NCBI RefSeq assembly: GCF_013364275.1
Contig: NZ_CP054932.1
Span: 6,138,001 to 6,202,000 of the forward strand
Length of the DNA stretch: 64,000 nt
Direction of reading: 5' to 3'
Source of the DNA: Actinomadura sp. NAK00032
Lineage (GTDB): Bacteria; Actinomycetota; Actinomycetes; Streptosporangiales; Streptosporangiaceae
Shown here one piece after another: positions 9,201 to 17,685 of the stretch. The notes beneath the pieces were generated by a model. That model ran no database searches, was not told the DNA's origin, and saw only the letters and a list, made by a program, of their open reading frames with translations. Every line of letters begins with the position of its first letter. Within the stretch, counting starts at the first letter, position 1. The position numbers and the translations under genes were made by a program.

Positions 9201-9611
9201 AACCGCCGCGACAGTGCCGAACCCGTCCTGCGGGCGGTCCTGGAGCGGCTTCCCGCGCAGCTCGCGCGGGAGCTGGCGGCCGCGACCCTGCGCTGGGACG
9301 GCCCGGCCGTGGACGCGCTCGCCGACGCCTGCGCGGGCGCCTCGGTCCTCGCCGTCCAGCGGGTGGCCGACGCCCTCGCGGACGGACCGCGCGGCGCGCT
9401 CCCCGAGCCCGCCGAGCTGCGCCCGCACGCGGAGCGGCTCGCCGGGCGCGGCGACCCGGCGGGCGGCCTGTTCGCGTGCGCGCTCGCCGGCCGGCACGGC
9501 CCGCGCGCCGGCTGGCCGCCCGAATGGCGGGACGTCCTGCGCGCCCTGCGCGCGCATCCGGACCCCGACACGGCGTTCACCGCGCGTGGCATCCTCGTGT
9601 CGAAAGAGTGA
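6300..9611 (+). CDS. Large HEAT/alpha-solenoid repeat protein (1103 aa)
   Basis: The whole length is Ala/Leu/Arg-rich antiparallel helix pairs with recurrent HEAT-like spacing (for example RLRRAALTAAPWTARPQDVL, then HVAVYAAGRAARFVRPPALA). No catalytic motif, signal peptide or membrane segment is visible. It starts 34 bp after the SMC gene on the same strand, so it probably belongs to the same operon. In condensin and cohesin, HEAT proteins (HAWKs) bind the kleisin; bacterial SMC complexes normally use only KITE proteins. It sits where Wadjet operons carry the JetD nuclease. Possible roles are a scaffold or DNA/protein binder of the complex, or a sensor. Weak similarity to other bacterial helical-repeat proteins cannot be excluded. 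Confidence 0.6.
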   Translation: MRADDLLAEIEPLPYRARVRRLAALRASAGAPELAALLAELGGRGHYERAVALSIASAVRDEASLAHLVAAAGDPDAVLALRATRLAVRYATAPGPLAERLPDAPQAVRSATYRAVRRHRRADLADALIGPVLERWGVDEAAALLPACTPERAAERLGPLAHAVPNRHTLGGAHPEAFLDHAERSLAELTPGARSTWWQWDGPGVAAAVRHDPGRVLGLLEDYWHAGGLPYALRPRIGALLEAEPERTLRLLLADGARTMLVSLIRRRSMRDRLARAGGDGLAAVARAVREDGPALRLLLTAVPPARRGALFDAAMDGVDLAARELEDALMDVLPRAVRVREARRMLGLRAFAEHPQRVQAMSAYLPFEEARPVLEELTRRPGADDRAAGYALLAACAGRERDPAVLSALLESLGRLRNEQEPVRVAALRALAAVPGAALGAEHAPAVERLAEDALNARDCSNATRMTLVQLGTAFFRQGAIRDDAELTVTGIGLLGRVIGSSSPVPLGRLDRVLRRGQEHRLVEWLAPLLDEGARRDDHGLALMLVRALGRRAHGVPALQDALEKAVGARDDGVIRAAVAHWLEPPATRGERVERVVAGDPSTVGLPPVLAAIAAERTDLLHLVLSESTPEGRFRRGDVTYVPWMEPRWTRGWTARQHAAYLRLLDRVAGDARLPDADRARAVAAIAQVPGVDAARLRPYLASGDARLRRAALTAAPWTARPQDVLPDLLAHASSDDAHVAVYAAGRAARFVRPPALAALLRPVLAGGKITARKEALRILLRTRAPEAMDVVAAAWDDPGQHRDVRAAIASAVRAHMSDPVARRILGEAAGGPRDLARQVLGAWPHEIENAFRADYARLVVRVARSPDPEASDAALTALGRWAQWAPEIPARLAAVLTDLGETRRWRTALFTLVGCAVGGTGAGALADAAATLAGAGDAANAEPERDLPAAQRLAALADALRRAAANRRDSAEPVLRAVLERLPAQLARELAAATLRWDGPAVDALADACAGASVLAVQRVADALADGPRGALPEPAELRPHAERLAGRGDPAGGLFACALAGRHGPRAGWPPEWRDVLRALRAHPDPDTAFTARGILVSKE

Positions 9612-9680
9612 CCAACCATCCCCTGTTCCGCCGCGTCACATGACTGGAACGATCTGGGACGGACTGGAAAGAGGTGCCCC

Positions 9681-11375
9681 GTGGCGCAGTGGCGCGTTTC
9701 GGAGTTCGACGAGGTGCGCGAGCTCGGCCGCGGGGCGCAGGGCCGGGTGGCGCTGGCCCGGCACGCCCGGACCGGAACCCCCGTCGCGATCAAGTACCTG
9801 CCCGCCGACGCCGACCCGGCCGCCAAGGACGCCTTCCGGCAGGAGGCGCGGATGCTCGGCCGGGTCGACGACCCGCACGTGGCGCGGCTCTACCGGCTCG
9901 TGGAGCACGAGCACGGCACGGCGCTCATCATGGAGGCGGTCGAGGGCGTCTCGCTGAAGCGGGTGCTCGCCGAGCACGGCGCCCTCGGGCCGGAGGCGGC
10001 CCTGCTGGTGCTGAAGGGGTCGCTGAGCGGGCTGGCCGCCGCGCACGCGGCCGGGGTCGTCCACCGCGACTACAAGCCCGCCAACGTCGTCGTCCGCGCG
10101 GACGGCCTCAGCAAGCTCATCGACTTCGGCATCGCCGTGTGGACGGGCGAGGGCGACCGGTCCGGCACCCCGGTCTACATGGCGCCCGAGCAGTGGCGCG
10201 GCGAGCCCGCCACCCCCGCCACCGACGTCTACGCCGCGACCTGCGTCTTCTACGAGTGCGTGACCGGCGAGCGGCCCTACCGCGCCGGCGACCGGATGGC
10301 GCTGATGGGCCAGCACGCCGCCGCGCCCGTCCCGGCGGACGACGTCCCCGAGCCGCTGCGCACGCTCGTGCTCCAGGGGATGGCCAAGGACCCCGCCTAC
10401 CGGCCGCCGGGCGCGGCGCAGTTCGTGGCCGAACTCGACCGCATCGCCGTCGAGTCCTACGGGCGGGACTGGGAGCAGCGCGGCGTGCGCGCCCTCGCCG
10501 TCGCCGCGGCCGCCCTCGCCGCCCTGTTCCCGCTCGCCGCCGCCGGGCTGGTCCCGGCGGGAGCGGGCGCGGCCACCGCCGGGGCGGCGGGCGCGGGCAC
10601 GGCCGGAGCGGCCGGGACGGCGGGGGCCGGGGCGGGCGGCGCGGCGTCCGGGTCGGGCGGCCTCCTGTCCGCGGTCGGCGGCAAGGCGGGCGTCGCGATC
10701 GCGGGCGCCGCGATCGCCGGCAGCGCCGCCGCCGGTGTCGGCGTCTACGCCGCGACGCGTCCCGACCGCGACGGCACCGCCGTCGCGGCCACTCCGTCGC
10801 CGTCCGGGCAGCGGATGTCGTTCGGCGGGTTCTCGGTCACGGTCCCGGTGGGATGGCGGCGCACCGAGCTGACGAACGTGCCGGGCAGGCCGCGGGGCAA
10901 CTACTGGGTGAGCACCCCCGGCGCGTGCTCCCCGCAGACGATCGGGGCTCCCCCGCCCGAGGGGCGCGACGCCCGGATCTACCAGAACAACTGCCCCGGA
11001 TTCCTGGTGATCGCGGAGCCCTGGCACAACGACGCGACGACCGGTTGGAGAGGGTTCACTTTGAACGGCCCCTGGGGGCCGGAGACCGAGGCGTTCCGCA
11101 CCTGCCCGCACCGGGGCGACCTCAACGGCATCGGCACCGAGGCCGACCGCGAGCGGCCCGCCCGCTCCGCGACCGCCGCCGTCGGGACGCGGCAGGCTCA
11201 GTACCGCGAATGGCGCCTCAGCTGCGTCTTCATGACCGGCGCCAGGCAGTTCCAGCCCGCCGGGCCGTCCTACGTCCAGCGGTACTGGTACCTGGCGCAG
11301 CCCAGGCTCCTCATCCTGGACGAGTGGAACACCCCGGGCCTCGACAAGATCCTCGCGAAGGCGGAGTGGGCCTGA
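9681..11375 (+). CDS. Membrane Ser/Thr protein kinase with extracytoplasmic domain (564 aa)
   Basis: Hanks-type kinase domain at residues ~8-262: Gly loop GRGAQG, lysine in VAIKYLP, catalytic HRDYKPANV, DFG (IDFGIAV) and APE (YMAPEQW). An Ala/Gly-rich low-complexity stretch and hydrophobic segments (~275-360) form the membrane part. The C-terminal ~200 residues (from MSFGGFSVTVPVGWRR) would lie outside the cell and contain four or more Cys; it is not a PASTA domain and I do not recognise it. The GTG start follows GAAAGAGG. It lies 69 bp downstream of the HEAT gene on the same strand, so it could be read through with the SMC operon, but no shared function is evident. Confidence 0.85.
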   Translation: MAQWRVSEFDEVRELGRGAQGRVALARHARTGTPVAIKYLPADADPAAKDAFRQEARMLGRVDDPHVARLYRLVEHEHGTALIMEAVEGVSLKRVLAEHGALGPEAALLVLKGSLSGLAAAHAAGVVHRDYKPANVVVRADGLSKLIDFGIAVWTGEGDRSGTPVYMAPEQWRGEPATPATDVYAATCVFYECVTGERPYRAGDRMALMGQHAAAPVPADDVPEPLRTLVLQGMAKDPAYRPPGAAQFVAELDRIAVESYGRDWEQRGVRALAVAAAALAALFPLAAAGLVPAGAGAATAGAAGAGTAGAAGTAGAGAGGAASGSGGLLSAVGGKAGVAIAGAAIAGSAAAGVGVYAATRPDRDGTAVAATPSPSGQRMSFGGFSVTVPVGWRRTELTNVPGRPRGNYWVSTPGACSPQTIGAPPPEGRDARIYQNNCPGFLVIAEPWHNDATTGWRGFTLNGPWGPETEAFRTCPHRGDLNGIGTEADRERPARSATAAVGTRQAQYREWRLSCVFMTGARQFQPAGPSYVQRYWYLAQPRLLILDEWNTPGLDKILAKAEWA

Positions 11376-11440
11376 CGGGCGCGGCCACCGCGGCGGGGAC
11401 GGCGGTCACGCCGATGAGGAGGGCCGGCAGCGCCGAGCGA

Positions 11441-11472
11441 CATCGGCGGCTCATCGGCGGCTCATCGGCGGC
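11441..11472. repeat. Three tandem 11-bp units (CATCGGCGGCT)
   Basis: Units at 11441-11451, 11452-11462 and 11463-11472 are identical except that the last lacks its final base. They lie between the convergent kinase and SDR genes, and the SDR stop codon (11462-11464) falls inside the array. Confidence 0.8.
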
Positions 11473-12307
11473 CCGCGTGCCGGCGGACGACGCCGGCCGC
11501 CAGCTCCGCGCCCGCGAACGCGCCCGCGCGGACGCGCCCGGCGAACGTGCGGGCGACGATCCGGTCGGTCAGCGCGGGCAGGTGCCGGGCGAGGAAGAAC
11601 TCGACGGCGCCGCGCCGGGTCGTCGTCACGTCCCGGCGGGGGCGGCGGGCCAGGGCGGCACGCAGCACCGCGTCCACCACCCCGTCCAGCGGCTCGTAGA
11701 CGCTGACGCCCTCAAGGGACAGTCCGGCGGCGGCCGTCGAGTCGTGGATCGGGCTGCGGACCGCCGACGGGTACACGCACGTCACGCCGACATGGGTGCC
11801 GATCTCCATGCGCAGCGCGTCCGCGTAGGCGACGAGCGCCCGCTTGGACGCGCCGTACGCGGCGGCCAGGGGCAGCTGCATGACGGCCATCCGGGACGAC
11901 AGCATGACGACGCGCCCCCGCGACTCGACGAGGGCGTCCACGCACGCCGACGTCACCCGCCAGGCGCCGAGCAGGTTGATGTCGAGCTGGCGGCGGACCT
12001 CCTCGCCGGGCGGCAGCTCGGCCGGGGCGGGCCCGCCGATCCCGGCGTTGTTGATCAGCAGGTCGAGGCGGCCGAGCCGCTCGATCGCCGCGGCCACGGC
12101 GGCGGGCACCGCGTCGTCGTCGGTGATGTCGCAGGCGAGGACGTCGACGGGGTCGTCCGGCCGGGGCGCGAGGTCCAGGCCGACGACGCGGGCGCCGCCG
12201 CCGCTCAGCCGGGCGCAGATCGCGCGGCCGAACGTGCCGGACGCGCCGGTCACGAGGACCCGCAGGCCGCGCGGGTCGCGGCCGCCGGACGGGCGGGGTG
12301 TGCTCAT
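11462..12307 (-). CDS. Short-chain dehydrogenase/reductase (281 aa)
   Basis: Classical SDR with the NAD(P) motif TGASGTFG (residues ~20-27), the NNAG motif (INNAGIGG), the catalytic Ser in VVMLSSRMAV and the YGASK motif carrying Tyr and Lys. The C-terminal extension (EFFLARHLPALTDRIV) is typical of SDRs annotated near flavin monooxygenases. The ATG overlaps the stop of the upstream monooxygenase (ATGA), so the two are translationally coupled and may act in sequence on a ketone/alcohol substrate. The substrate is unknown. If the monooxygenase is dead or lacks its promoter, as it appears, expression of this gene may also be impaired. Confidence 0.85.
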   Translation of the reverse strand: MSTPRPSGGRDPRGLRVLVTGASGTFGRAICARLSGGGARVVGLDLAPRPDDPVDVLACDITDDDAVPAAVAAAIERLGRLDLLINNAGIGGPAPAELPPGEEVRRQLDINLLGAWRVTSACVDALVESRGRVVMLSSRMAVMQLPLAAAYGASKRALVAYADALRMEIGTHVGVTCVYPSAVRSPIHDSTAAAGLSLEGVSVYEPLDGVVDAVLRAALARRPRRDVTTTRRGAVEFFLARHLPALTDRIVARTFAGRVRAGAFAGAELAAGVVRRHAGRR

Positions 12308-13616
12308 GCGGATGTCTCCTCGCGGTGCGCCGGGGTGAACGGCCGGGCCTCGCCCCGCGCGAGCCGGGCCCGGCCGGCCTTCAGCTCGCGGGGCAGCTCG
12401 GCCACGTACTGGTCGAAGTCGACGCGCATCATGGGGCGCCGGTCGCCCCACCGCTCGGTCGCGGCGCGCAGGGCGCGGGCGACCGCGCGCCGCCGCCGCG
12501 CCGGGGGCGGCGGCGCGTAGCCGCCGGCGAAGTAGGCCGCCGCCAGCTTGGCCTGGGCCTCCACGATCGGCAGCGCCGCGCCCGTGGACTGCATCAGCCC
12601 GACGAAGGCCAGGCCGGGCTCGTCCAGGTGGAAGACGCGCTGGTAGAGCGGGAGCCGCTCGGGGTCGGCGCCCACCAGGCCGCGGGACAGGAACGGGATG
12701 CTCACCCGGTAGCCGGTCGCCCAGACGACCACGTCGACGGGGTCGGCGGTGCCGTCGGTGAACACGACCTCGTCCCCGTCGAAGCGGGCGACGCCGGGCC
12801 GCGGCGCCACCTCGCCGTGGGTCAGGCGGTGCAGGATCGTGTCGCTGATCGTGGGGTGGTTCTGGAACAGCCCGCCCGCCGGGGCGGGGAGTCCGTAGTC
12901 CTGCGGGCGGCCGACAGCGAGCCGCAGCATCGCCTCGGCGACGCGCTGCCTGACCCGCCACGGCAGCGCGGCGAGGGCGCCGCCGGTCGCGTCGGACGGC
13001 CGTCCGAACAGGTACTTGGGGACGATGTGGACGCCGCGCCGCGCCGCCAGCAGCACCGGGCCGGCGGCGACGTGCGAGGCGTCCACGGCGATGTCCATGG
13101 CCGAGTTCCCCATGCCGACGACGAGGACGCGCCTGCCGCGGAACTGCTCGGCGTCGCGGTAGGCGTGCGCGTGCATCTGGACGCCGGTGAACTCGCCGGG
13201 CGGCGCGGAGTCGGGCCACCGGGGGTCCCAGTTGTGGCCGTTGGCGACCACGACGGCGTCGTACCGGGCGGTGTCGCCGGCCTCGGTGGTCACCGCCCAG
13301 GGGCCGTCCGCGCCGTCCCGCTCCACGGACGCGACGGCGCTGCCGAAGCGGATGTGCGGGACGATCCCGAAGCGCTCCGCGTAGTCCGCGAGGTATCCGG
13401 CGACCAGGTCGGCGGACGGGTAGTCGGGCCAGTGCCGGGGCATCGGGAAGTCGGCGAACTCGGTACGGCCCTTGCTGGTGTTGAGGTGCAGGGACGCGTA
13501 GGCGGGCGAGAGACCGGCGCCGCGCGCCCACAGCCCGCCCGCGCGGCCGGCCCGCTCGTACAGCACGGCCTCCACGCCCGCGTCGCGCAGGGCCTTGCCG
13601 GTCGCGAGGCCGGCCG
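12304..13616 (-). pseudogene. Flavin-containing/Baeyer-Villiger-type monooxygenase, 5'-truncated
   Basis: The sequence from PAGLATGKALRDAGVEAVLY onward is a typical FMO-like monooxygenase, with a second Rossmann motif (VLVVGMGNSAMDIAVD) and the ATG-type motif VWATGYRVSIPF. The N-terminal beta strand and the GxGxxG FAD motif that should precede PAGL are absent: upstream codons read TAAD and then unrelated sequence. No start codon lies in frame before GTG at ~13575, which is inside the FAD domain. The reading frame meets the divergent regulator at 13616/13617 with no intergenic DNA. I therefore treat it as broken by a deletion or a misassembly. Without the FAD motif it should not be active. Confidence 0.7.
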
Positions 13617-13631
13617 GATCTGCTGCCGTCG

Positions 13632-14678
13632 GTGGTCGGCGGGGTGACGTCCGTGGTACGCGAGATGTCGGTCCTGCCGCCCGCCGACATCGCCGGGCAC
13701 ACCCGCGCGCTGCTCGCGGCCGCCACCCGCGCGATCGCGGCGCGGCGCGGGCCGACCGAGGGCGAGCTGGCGTTCGTCGCGGAGCTCGGCGTGACCCGCG
13801 CCCGGCAGGGCGTGCCGGTCGAGGCGGTGCTGAGCGCGATCCACGTCGCCGAGCGCGGGATCTGGGCGCGGGTCCGGGAGGTCGCCGCCGCCGAGGGCGT
13901 CGGCGCGGAGCTGCTGCTGGACGCCCGGGAGCTGTACGACGACTGGGCCGAGGCCGTCCGGTCCCGGCTGATCCGGGCGCACCGGGAGGCGCGGGCGCAG
14001 GCGCGGGCCGGGGCCGGGCCGGGGCGGGGCGAGCGGGACGCGGTGCTGCTGCGGCGCCTGCTGGACGGCGGCTCGGCCGCCGCGCTCGCCGCCGCCGAGG
14101 CGGGCCTGCCCGCCGGCGGCGCGCTGCGGGTGCTGGCCGCCCGCCCGTCCGGCGCCGGCCGCGAGCACCCGCCGCCCGTCCGGCCACCGGCGCTGTCCGC
14201 GCTGCTGGACGGCCTGCTGTTCGCGGTGACGGCCGCGCCGCCGGCGGGCCCGGACGGTGCGGCGGCCGGGCTCGCGGGGCCCGCCGAGGCGGAGCACCTG
14301 GCCGCCGCGCGCCGCCTGGCCGTCTCCGCGCTCGCCGCCGCCGAGGCCACCGGGCGGACCGGGGTGGTGCACGTCGCCGAGGTGGCCGTGGTCGCGGCGG
14401 CGGCCGACCGCACCGACCTCGCGTCCATCCTGCTCGACCGGTACCGGGGCGCCCGCGCGGACCTCGGCGCGAACGCCGGGCCGGTCGCCCGCGCGGTGTG
14501 CGCCTGGCTGGAGGCGGGCCGCGACGTGACCGCCGCCGCGGAGGCCCTGTTCGTGCACCCCAACACGGTACGCAACAGGGTCCAGCGGTTCACGGAGGCG
14601 ACGGGGATCGACGCGTCCGACACGTTCGGCGGCGTCAACGCCTGGTGGCTGTGCCGCGCCTGGCTCGCCCCCGCCTGA
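13632..14678 (+). CDS. PucR/CdaR-type helix-turn-helix regulator, probably N-terminally truncated
   Basis: The C-terminal ~60 residues (AEALFVHPNTVRNRVQRFTE...GGVNAWWLCRAW) are the PucR-family C-terminal HTH. The N-terminal half (ELGVTRARQGVPVEAVLSAI, then HVAERGIWARV) matches the helical sensor region of actinobacterial members. The first possible start is GTG 13632, with other starts at 13644, 13653 and ATG 13665, but coding-like sequence continues upstream to about 13617 (DLLPSVVGG...), where it hits the truncated monooxygenase. Family members usually have a few dozen more N-terminal residues. It would normally control the divergent monooxygenase/SDR pair; the shared promoter region is missing here. 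Confidence 0.7.
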   Translation: MVGGVTSVVREMSVLPPADIAGHTRALLAAATRAIAARRGPTEGELAFVAELGVTRARQGVPVEAVLSAIHVAERGIWARVREVAAAEGVGAELLLDARELYDDWAEAVRSRLIRAHREARAQARAGAGPGRGERDAVLLRRLLDGGSAAALAAAEAGLPAGGALRVLAARPSGAGREHPPPVRPPALSALLDGLLFAVTAAPPAGPDGAAAGLAGPAEAEHLAAARRLAVSALAAAEATGRTGVVHVAEVAVVAAAADRTDLASILLDRYRGARADLGANAGPVARAVCAWLEAGRDVTAAAEALFVHPNTVRNRVQRFTEATGIDASDTFGGVNAWWLCRAWLAPA

Positions 14679-14692
14679 CCCCCGGCCTGCCG

Positions 14693-15517
14693 CTAGGCGC
14701 CGGCCGGGTCGGCCGGCTCGGCCGGCTCGGCCGGGGAGACCGCCGCGTCCAGTTCGTGGGCCAGTTCCTCCAGTTCGGCGCCGCCCGCCATGAGGCCGGT
14801 CAACTCCTCCCGGGTGATCGCGTCCTTGGTGCGGTAGCCGATGCCGCGCCCCCGGTTGAGGATCAGGAAGCGGTCCCCGACCGGGTAGGCGTGGTGCGGG
14901 TTGTGGGTGATGAACACGACCGCGAGGCCCCGCTCGCGCGCCTGGAGGACGTAGCGCAGCACCACCCCGGCCTGCTTCACGCCGAGCGCGGCGGTGGGCT
15001 CGTCCAGGACGAGGGCCTTGGCGCCGAAGTAGACGGCGCGGGCGATCGCGACGCACTGCCGCTCGCCGCCCGACAGCGTCCCGATGGGCTGGTCGACGTC
15101 GCGCAGGTCGATGCCCATCGCGGCCATCTCGGCGTGGGCGGTCCTGCGCATGAAGCCGGTGTCCAGGCGGCCGAGGCCCTTGCGCTTCTCCGAGCCGAGG
15201 AAGAAGTTCCGCCAGACCGGCATCAGCGGGACGACCGCGAGGTCCTGGTAGACGGTCGCGATGCCCCGGTCGAGGGCGTCGCGGGGCGAGCCGAAGGAGA
15301 CCTCCTCGCCCTGGACCTCGTACGTCCCGGCGTCGTGCCGGTGCAGGCCCGCGACGATCTTGATGAGCGTGGACTTGCCCGCCCCGTTGTCGCCCAGGAC
15401 GCAGGTGACCTCGCCCGCGGACACCTCCATGTCGACGTCCCGCAGCGCGATGACGTTGCCGTAGTTCTTGCCGACGCCGGCCAGCCGGAGCAGCGGCGCC
15501 GCCTTCGCGTCCGTCAT
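14693..15517 (-). CDS. Sugar (probably myo-inositol) ABC transporter ATPase (274 aa)
   Basis: Single nucleotide-binding domain with Walker [11 protein letters not shown] (~residues 38-47), signature LSGGERQC, Walker [13 protein letters not shown] and H-loop [10 protein letters not shown]. Ribose/xylose-type ATPases often have two fused domains; this one has a single domain, as in many actinomycete inositol/xylose systems, and a Pro/Ala-rich tail. The ATG overlaps the permease stop (ATGA). It energises import of the substrate delivered by the binding protein encoded two genes upstream. Inositol is inferred from the neighbouring iolB and iolC. Confidence 0.85.
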   Translation of the reverse strand: MTDAKAAPLLRLAGVGKNYGNVIALRDVDMEVSAGEVTCVLGDNGAGKSTLIKIVAGLHRHDAGTYEVQGEEVSFGSPRDALDRGIATVYQDLAVVPLMPVWRNFFLGSEKRKGLGRLDTGFMRRTAHAEMAAMGIDLRDVDQPIGTLSGGERQCVAIARAVYFGAKALVLDEPTAALGVKQAGVVLRYVLQARERGLAVVFITHNPHHAYPVGDRFLILNRGRGIGYRTKDAITREELTGLMAGGAELEELAHELDAAVSPAEPAEPADPAGA

Positions 15518-16575
15518 GACGACCGCTCCACTCTGCGCCGCACGATCAGGTTCACCACGGTCGCGATCAGCAGCATCGCGCCGAGGAAGAACCGGAACCA
15601 GTCGGGGTTCCACTCGGCGTACACGATGCCCTTGTTCGTCATGCCGAAGATGAACGCGCCGATGGCCGCGCCGATCGCCGACCCGTAGCCGCCGGTCAGC
15701 AGGCAGCCGCCGATGACCGCGCAGATGATGTACAGGAACTCGTTGCCGATGCCCTCGCCGGACTGGACGGTCGCGAACGCGAACACCAGGTGCATCCCGG
15801 AGAACCAGGCGCAGAACGCGACCCCCATGAACAGGCCGATCTTGACCCGGTCGACCGGGACGCCGACCGCGCGGGCGCTGGCCGCCGCGCCGCCCGCCGC
15901 GAAGATCCAGTTGCCGGCGCGGGTGCGCAGCAGCAGCCAGGTCGCGATCGCGGTGAACAGCAGCCACCAGAACACGGTGATCTTCACGTTGACGCCGAGG
16001 ACGTCGACGTCGGAGGCGAACACCGCGCGGGCCGAGCCGAAGCCGTCCATGTCGCGGACGGAGTCGCTGGCGACGTTGCCGGTCAGCGCCTTCGTCACGC
16101 CGAGGTTCAGCCCGGCGAGCATGAAGAACGTGGCCAGCGTGATGATGAAGCTCGGCAGCCTGGTCTTGATGTAGAGGATGCCGTTGACCATGCCGAGCGC
16201 CAGCGTCAGCACCAGCGAGATCGCGACGCCGGCCCACACGTTCAGCGTGAACTGGTAAGCGGTCAGCGCCGCGATGAGCGCCGACGACGTCACCATCACC
16301 CCGGCCGACAGGTCGAACTCGCCGCCGATCATCAGCAGCGACACCCCGACCGCCATGATCCCGAAGGTGGAGCTGGCGTACAGCACGGTCGAGAACGACC
16401 CGGCGCGCAGGAACGCGTCCGCGACCGCGGAGAAGAACACGAACAGCGCGACGGCGCCGAGCAGCGCGCCGAGCTCCGGGCGGCCCAGCAGCCGCCGGAG
16501 CGGCGACTGCCGGGCCAGGCGCTCGTCGGAGCCGGGTCCCGCCACCGGGGGCGGCTCGGCGACCGCCTGCGTCAT
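15514..16575 (-). CDS. Sugar ABC transporter permease, RbsC-type (353 aa)
   Basis: Ten or so hydrophobic segments with the family motif [12 protein letters not shown] (written here [14 protein letters not shown]) and [20 protein letters not shown] near the C-terminus, characteristic of BPD_transp_2 permeases for ribose, xylose or inositol. Its ATG overlaps the stop of the binding-protein gene and its stop overlaps the ATPase start, so the three are translationally coupled. It forms the membrane channel of the importer. Exact substrate is inferred from context. Confidence 0.9.
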   Translation of the reverse strand: MTQAVAEPPPVAGPGSDERLARQSPLRRLLGRPELGALLGAVALFVFFSAVADAFLRAGSFSTVLYASSTFGIMAVGVSLLMIGGEFDLSAGVMVTSSALIAALTAYQFTLNVWAGVAISLVLTLALGMVNGILYIKTRLPSFIITLATFFMLAGLNLGVTKALTGNVASDSVRDMDGFGSARAVFASDVDVLGVNVKITVFWWLLFTAIATWLLLRTRAGNWIFAAGGAAASARAVGVPVDRVKIGLFMGVAFCAWFSGMHLVFAFATVQSGEGIGNEFLYIICAVIGGCLLTGGYGSAIGAAIGAFIFGMTNKGIVYAEWNPDWFRFFLGAMLLIATVVNLIVRRRVERSS

Positions 16576-17561
16576 CGCGTCCCCCGGTTCGCGAACGCCT
16601 CCAGGTCGCCCGCGTTCTGCTTGGTGACGATCGCGGGCCCGGTCAGCACCGGGCGCCCGCCGCCGAGCACGTTGCCGTTGTTCCTCAGCAGCCACAGCTG
16701 GTCGACGGCCTCGTAGCCCTGCAGGTACGGCTGCTGGTCGACGGCGAACTCGATGGACCCCGCCTTGAGCGAGGCGATGAGGTCCTTGTTCAGGTCGAAC
16801 GTGCCGATCTTGGCCTTGCTGCCGGTCTCCTTCACCGAGTCGACGGCGGTCGCGGCGAACGGCGCGCCGAGCGTCAGGATCCCGTCGATCGCCTTGTCGG
16901 ACTGGAGCTTGGCGGTGATGGACGACTTGACGTCCGGCATGTTCGTGCCCTGGACGAACAGGTTCTCCAGGTCGCCGCCGAACGTCTTCTTCGCGCCGGC
17001 GCAGCGGGCCTCCAGCCCCACGTTGCCCTGCTCGTGGACGACGCACAGCGCCTTCTTCGCGCCGATCTTCCCGAGCTCGGTGCCGGCCGCCTCACCGGCG
17101 ATCGACTCGTCCTGCCCGAAGTGCGCGACCGCGCCGAGCTTCACCGACTCCGCGGCGCCGGAGTTGATCGACACGACCGGGATCTTCGCGGCGGTGGCGC
17201 GGGCCAGCACGTCCTTCATCGCGTCCGGCTTGGCGAGCGTGACGATGATCCCGTCGACCTTCTTGTCGATCGCCGCCTGGACGAGCTGGGCCTGCTTGCC
17301 GCCGTCCGGGTCCGCCGAGTAGAGGAACTCGACGTTGTCCTTGGCGGCGGCCGCCTTCGCGCCCTTCTGCACGATGTCCCAGAACGTGTCGCCGGCGCCC
17401 GAGTGGGTCACCATCGCGATCTTCAGCCGGGGGCCGGCGCCCTCGGGGGCCTCCTCGGACTTCTTCCCGCCCGAGCTGCTGCAGGCGCTCAGCGCCAGCA
17501 GGCCGGCGGCGGCCAGGACCGCGAGCCTCCGGGTGGAACCGCGCGCGACAACGCCTCTCAT
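16572..17561 (-). CDS. Sugar ABC transporter substrate-binding lipoprotein (329 aa)
   Basis: The N-terminus from the ATG at 17561 has Arg residues, a hydrophobic stretch and lipobox LSAC (cleavage before Cys ~24), so it is a membrane-anchored lipoprotein. The mature part is a Peripla_BP_4 fold ([40 protein letters not shown]). An upstream in-frame start at 17645 would bury the signal peptide, and GGAGAG precedes the ATG at 17561. It captures a sugar or polyol; myo-inositol is likely because iolB, iolC and an inositol-type dehydrogenase lie directly upstream on the same strand. A 124-bp gap with its own operator-like sequence separates it from iolB. Confidence 0.85.
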   Translation of the reverse strand: MRGVVARGSTRRLAVLAAAGLLALSACSSSGGKKSEEAPEGAGPRLKIAMVTHSGAGDTFWDIVQKGAKAAAAKDNVEFLYSADPDGGKQAQLVQAAIDKKVDGIIVTLAKPDAMKDVLARATAAKIPVVSINSGAAESVKLGAVAHFGQDESIAGEAAGTELGKIGAKKALCVVHEQGNVGLEARCAGAKKTFGGDLENLFVQGTNMPDVKSSITAKLQSDKAIDGILTLGAPFAATAVDSVKETGSKAKIGTFDLNKDLIASLKAGSIEFAVDQQPYLQGYEAVDQLWLLRNNGNVLGGGRPVLTGPAIVTKQNAGDLEAFANRGTR

Positions 17562-17636
17562 CGGCTGCTCTCCGTTTCTCCCCGAAAGTGTCGGTGTGAG
17601 GAGTTGATCACAGATGGGGGCGGACGTGCGCGCGAT

Positions 17637-17649
17637 CCCGCTCACAATT
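17637..17649 (-). promoter_or_regulatory. LacI-type half operator upstream of the transporter genes
   Basis: On the minus strand the gap between iolB and the binding-protein gene reads AATTGTGAGCGGG, a match to one half of the lac operator type (TTGTGAGC). Only one half is clear, so regulation by a LacI-family protein is a suggestion. The 17562-17685 gap is otherwise featureless. Confidence 0.25.
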
Positions 17650-17685
17650 CGGCACCGTCCGGGGCCGCCGCGCCCGCCCGGGGCG

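Noticed and set aside
6300-9611. JetD-type nuclease for the SMC operon
   Set aside because: No nuclease or toprim motif is visible; the protein is helical repeats throughout.
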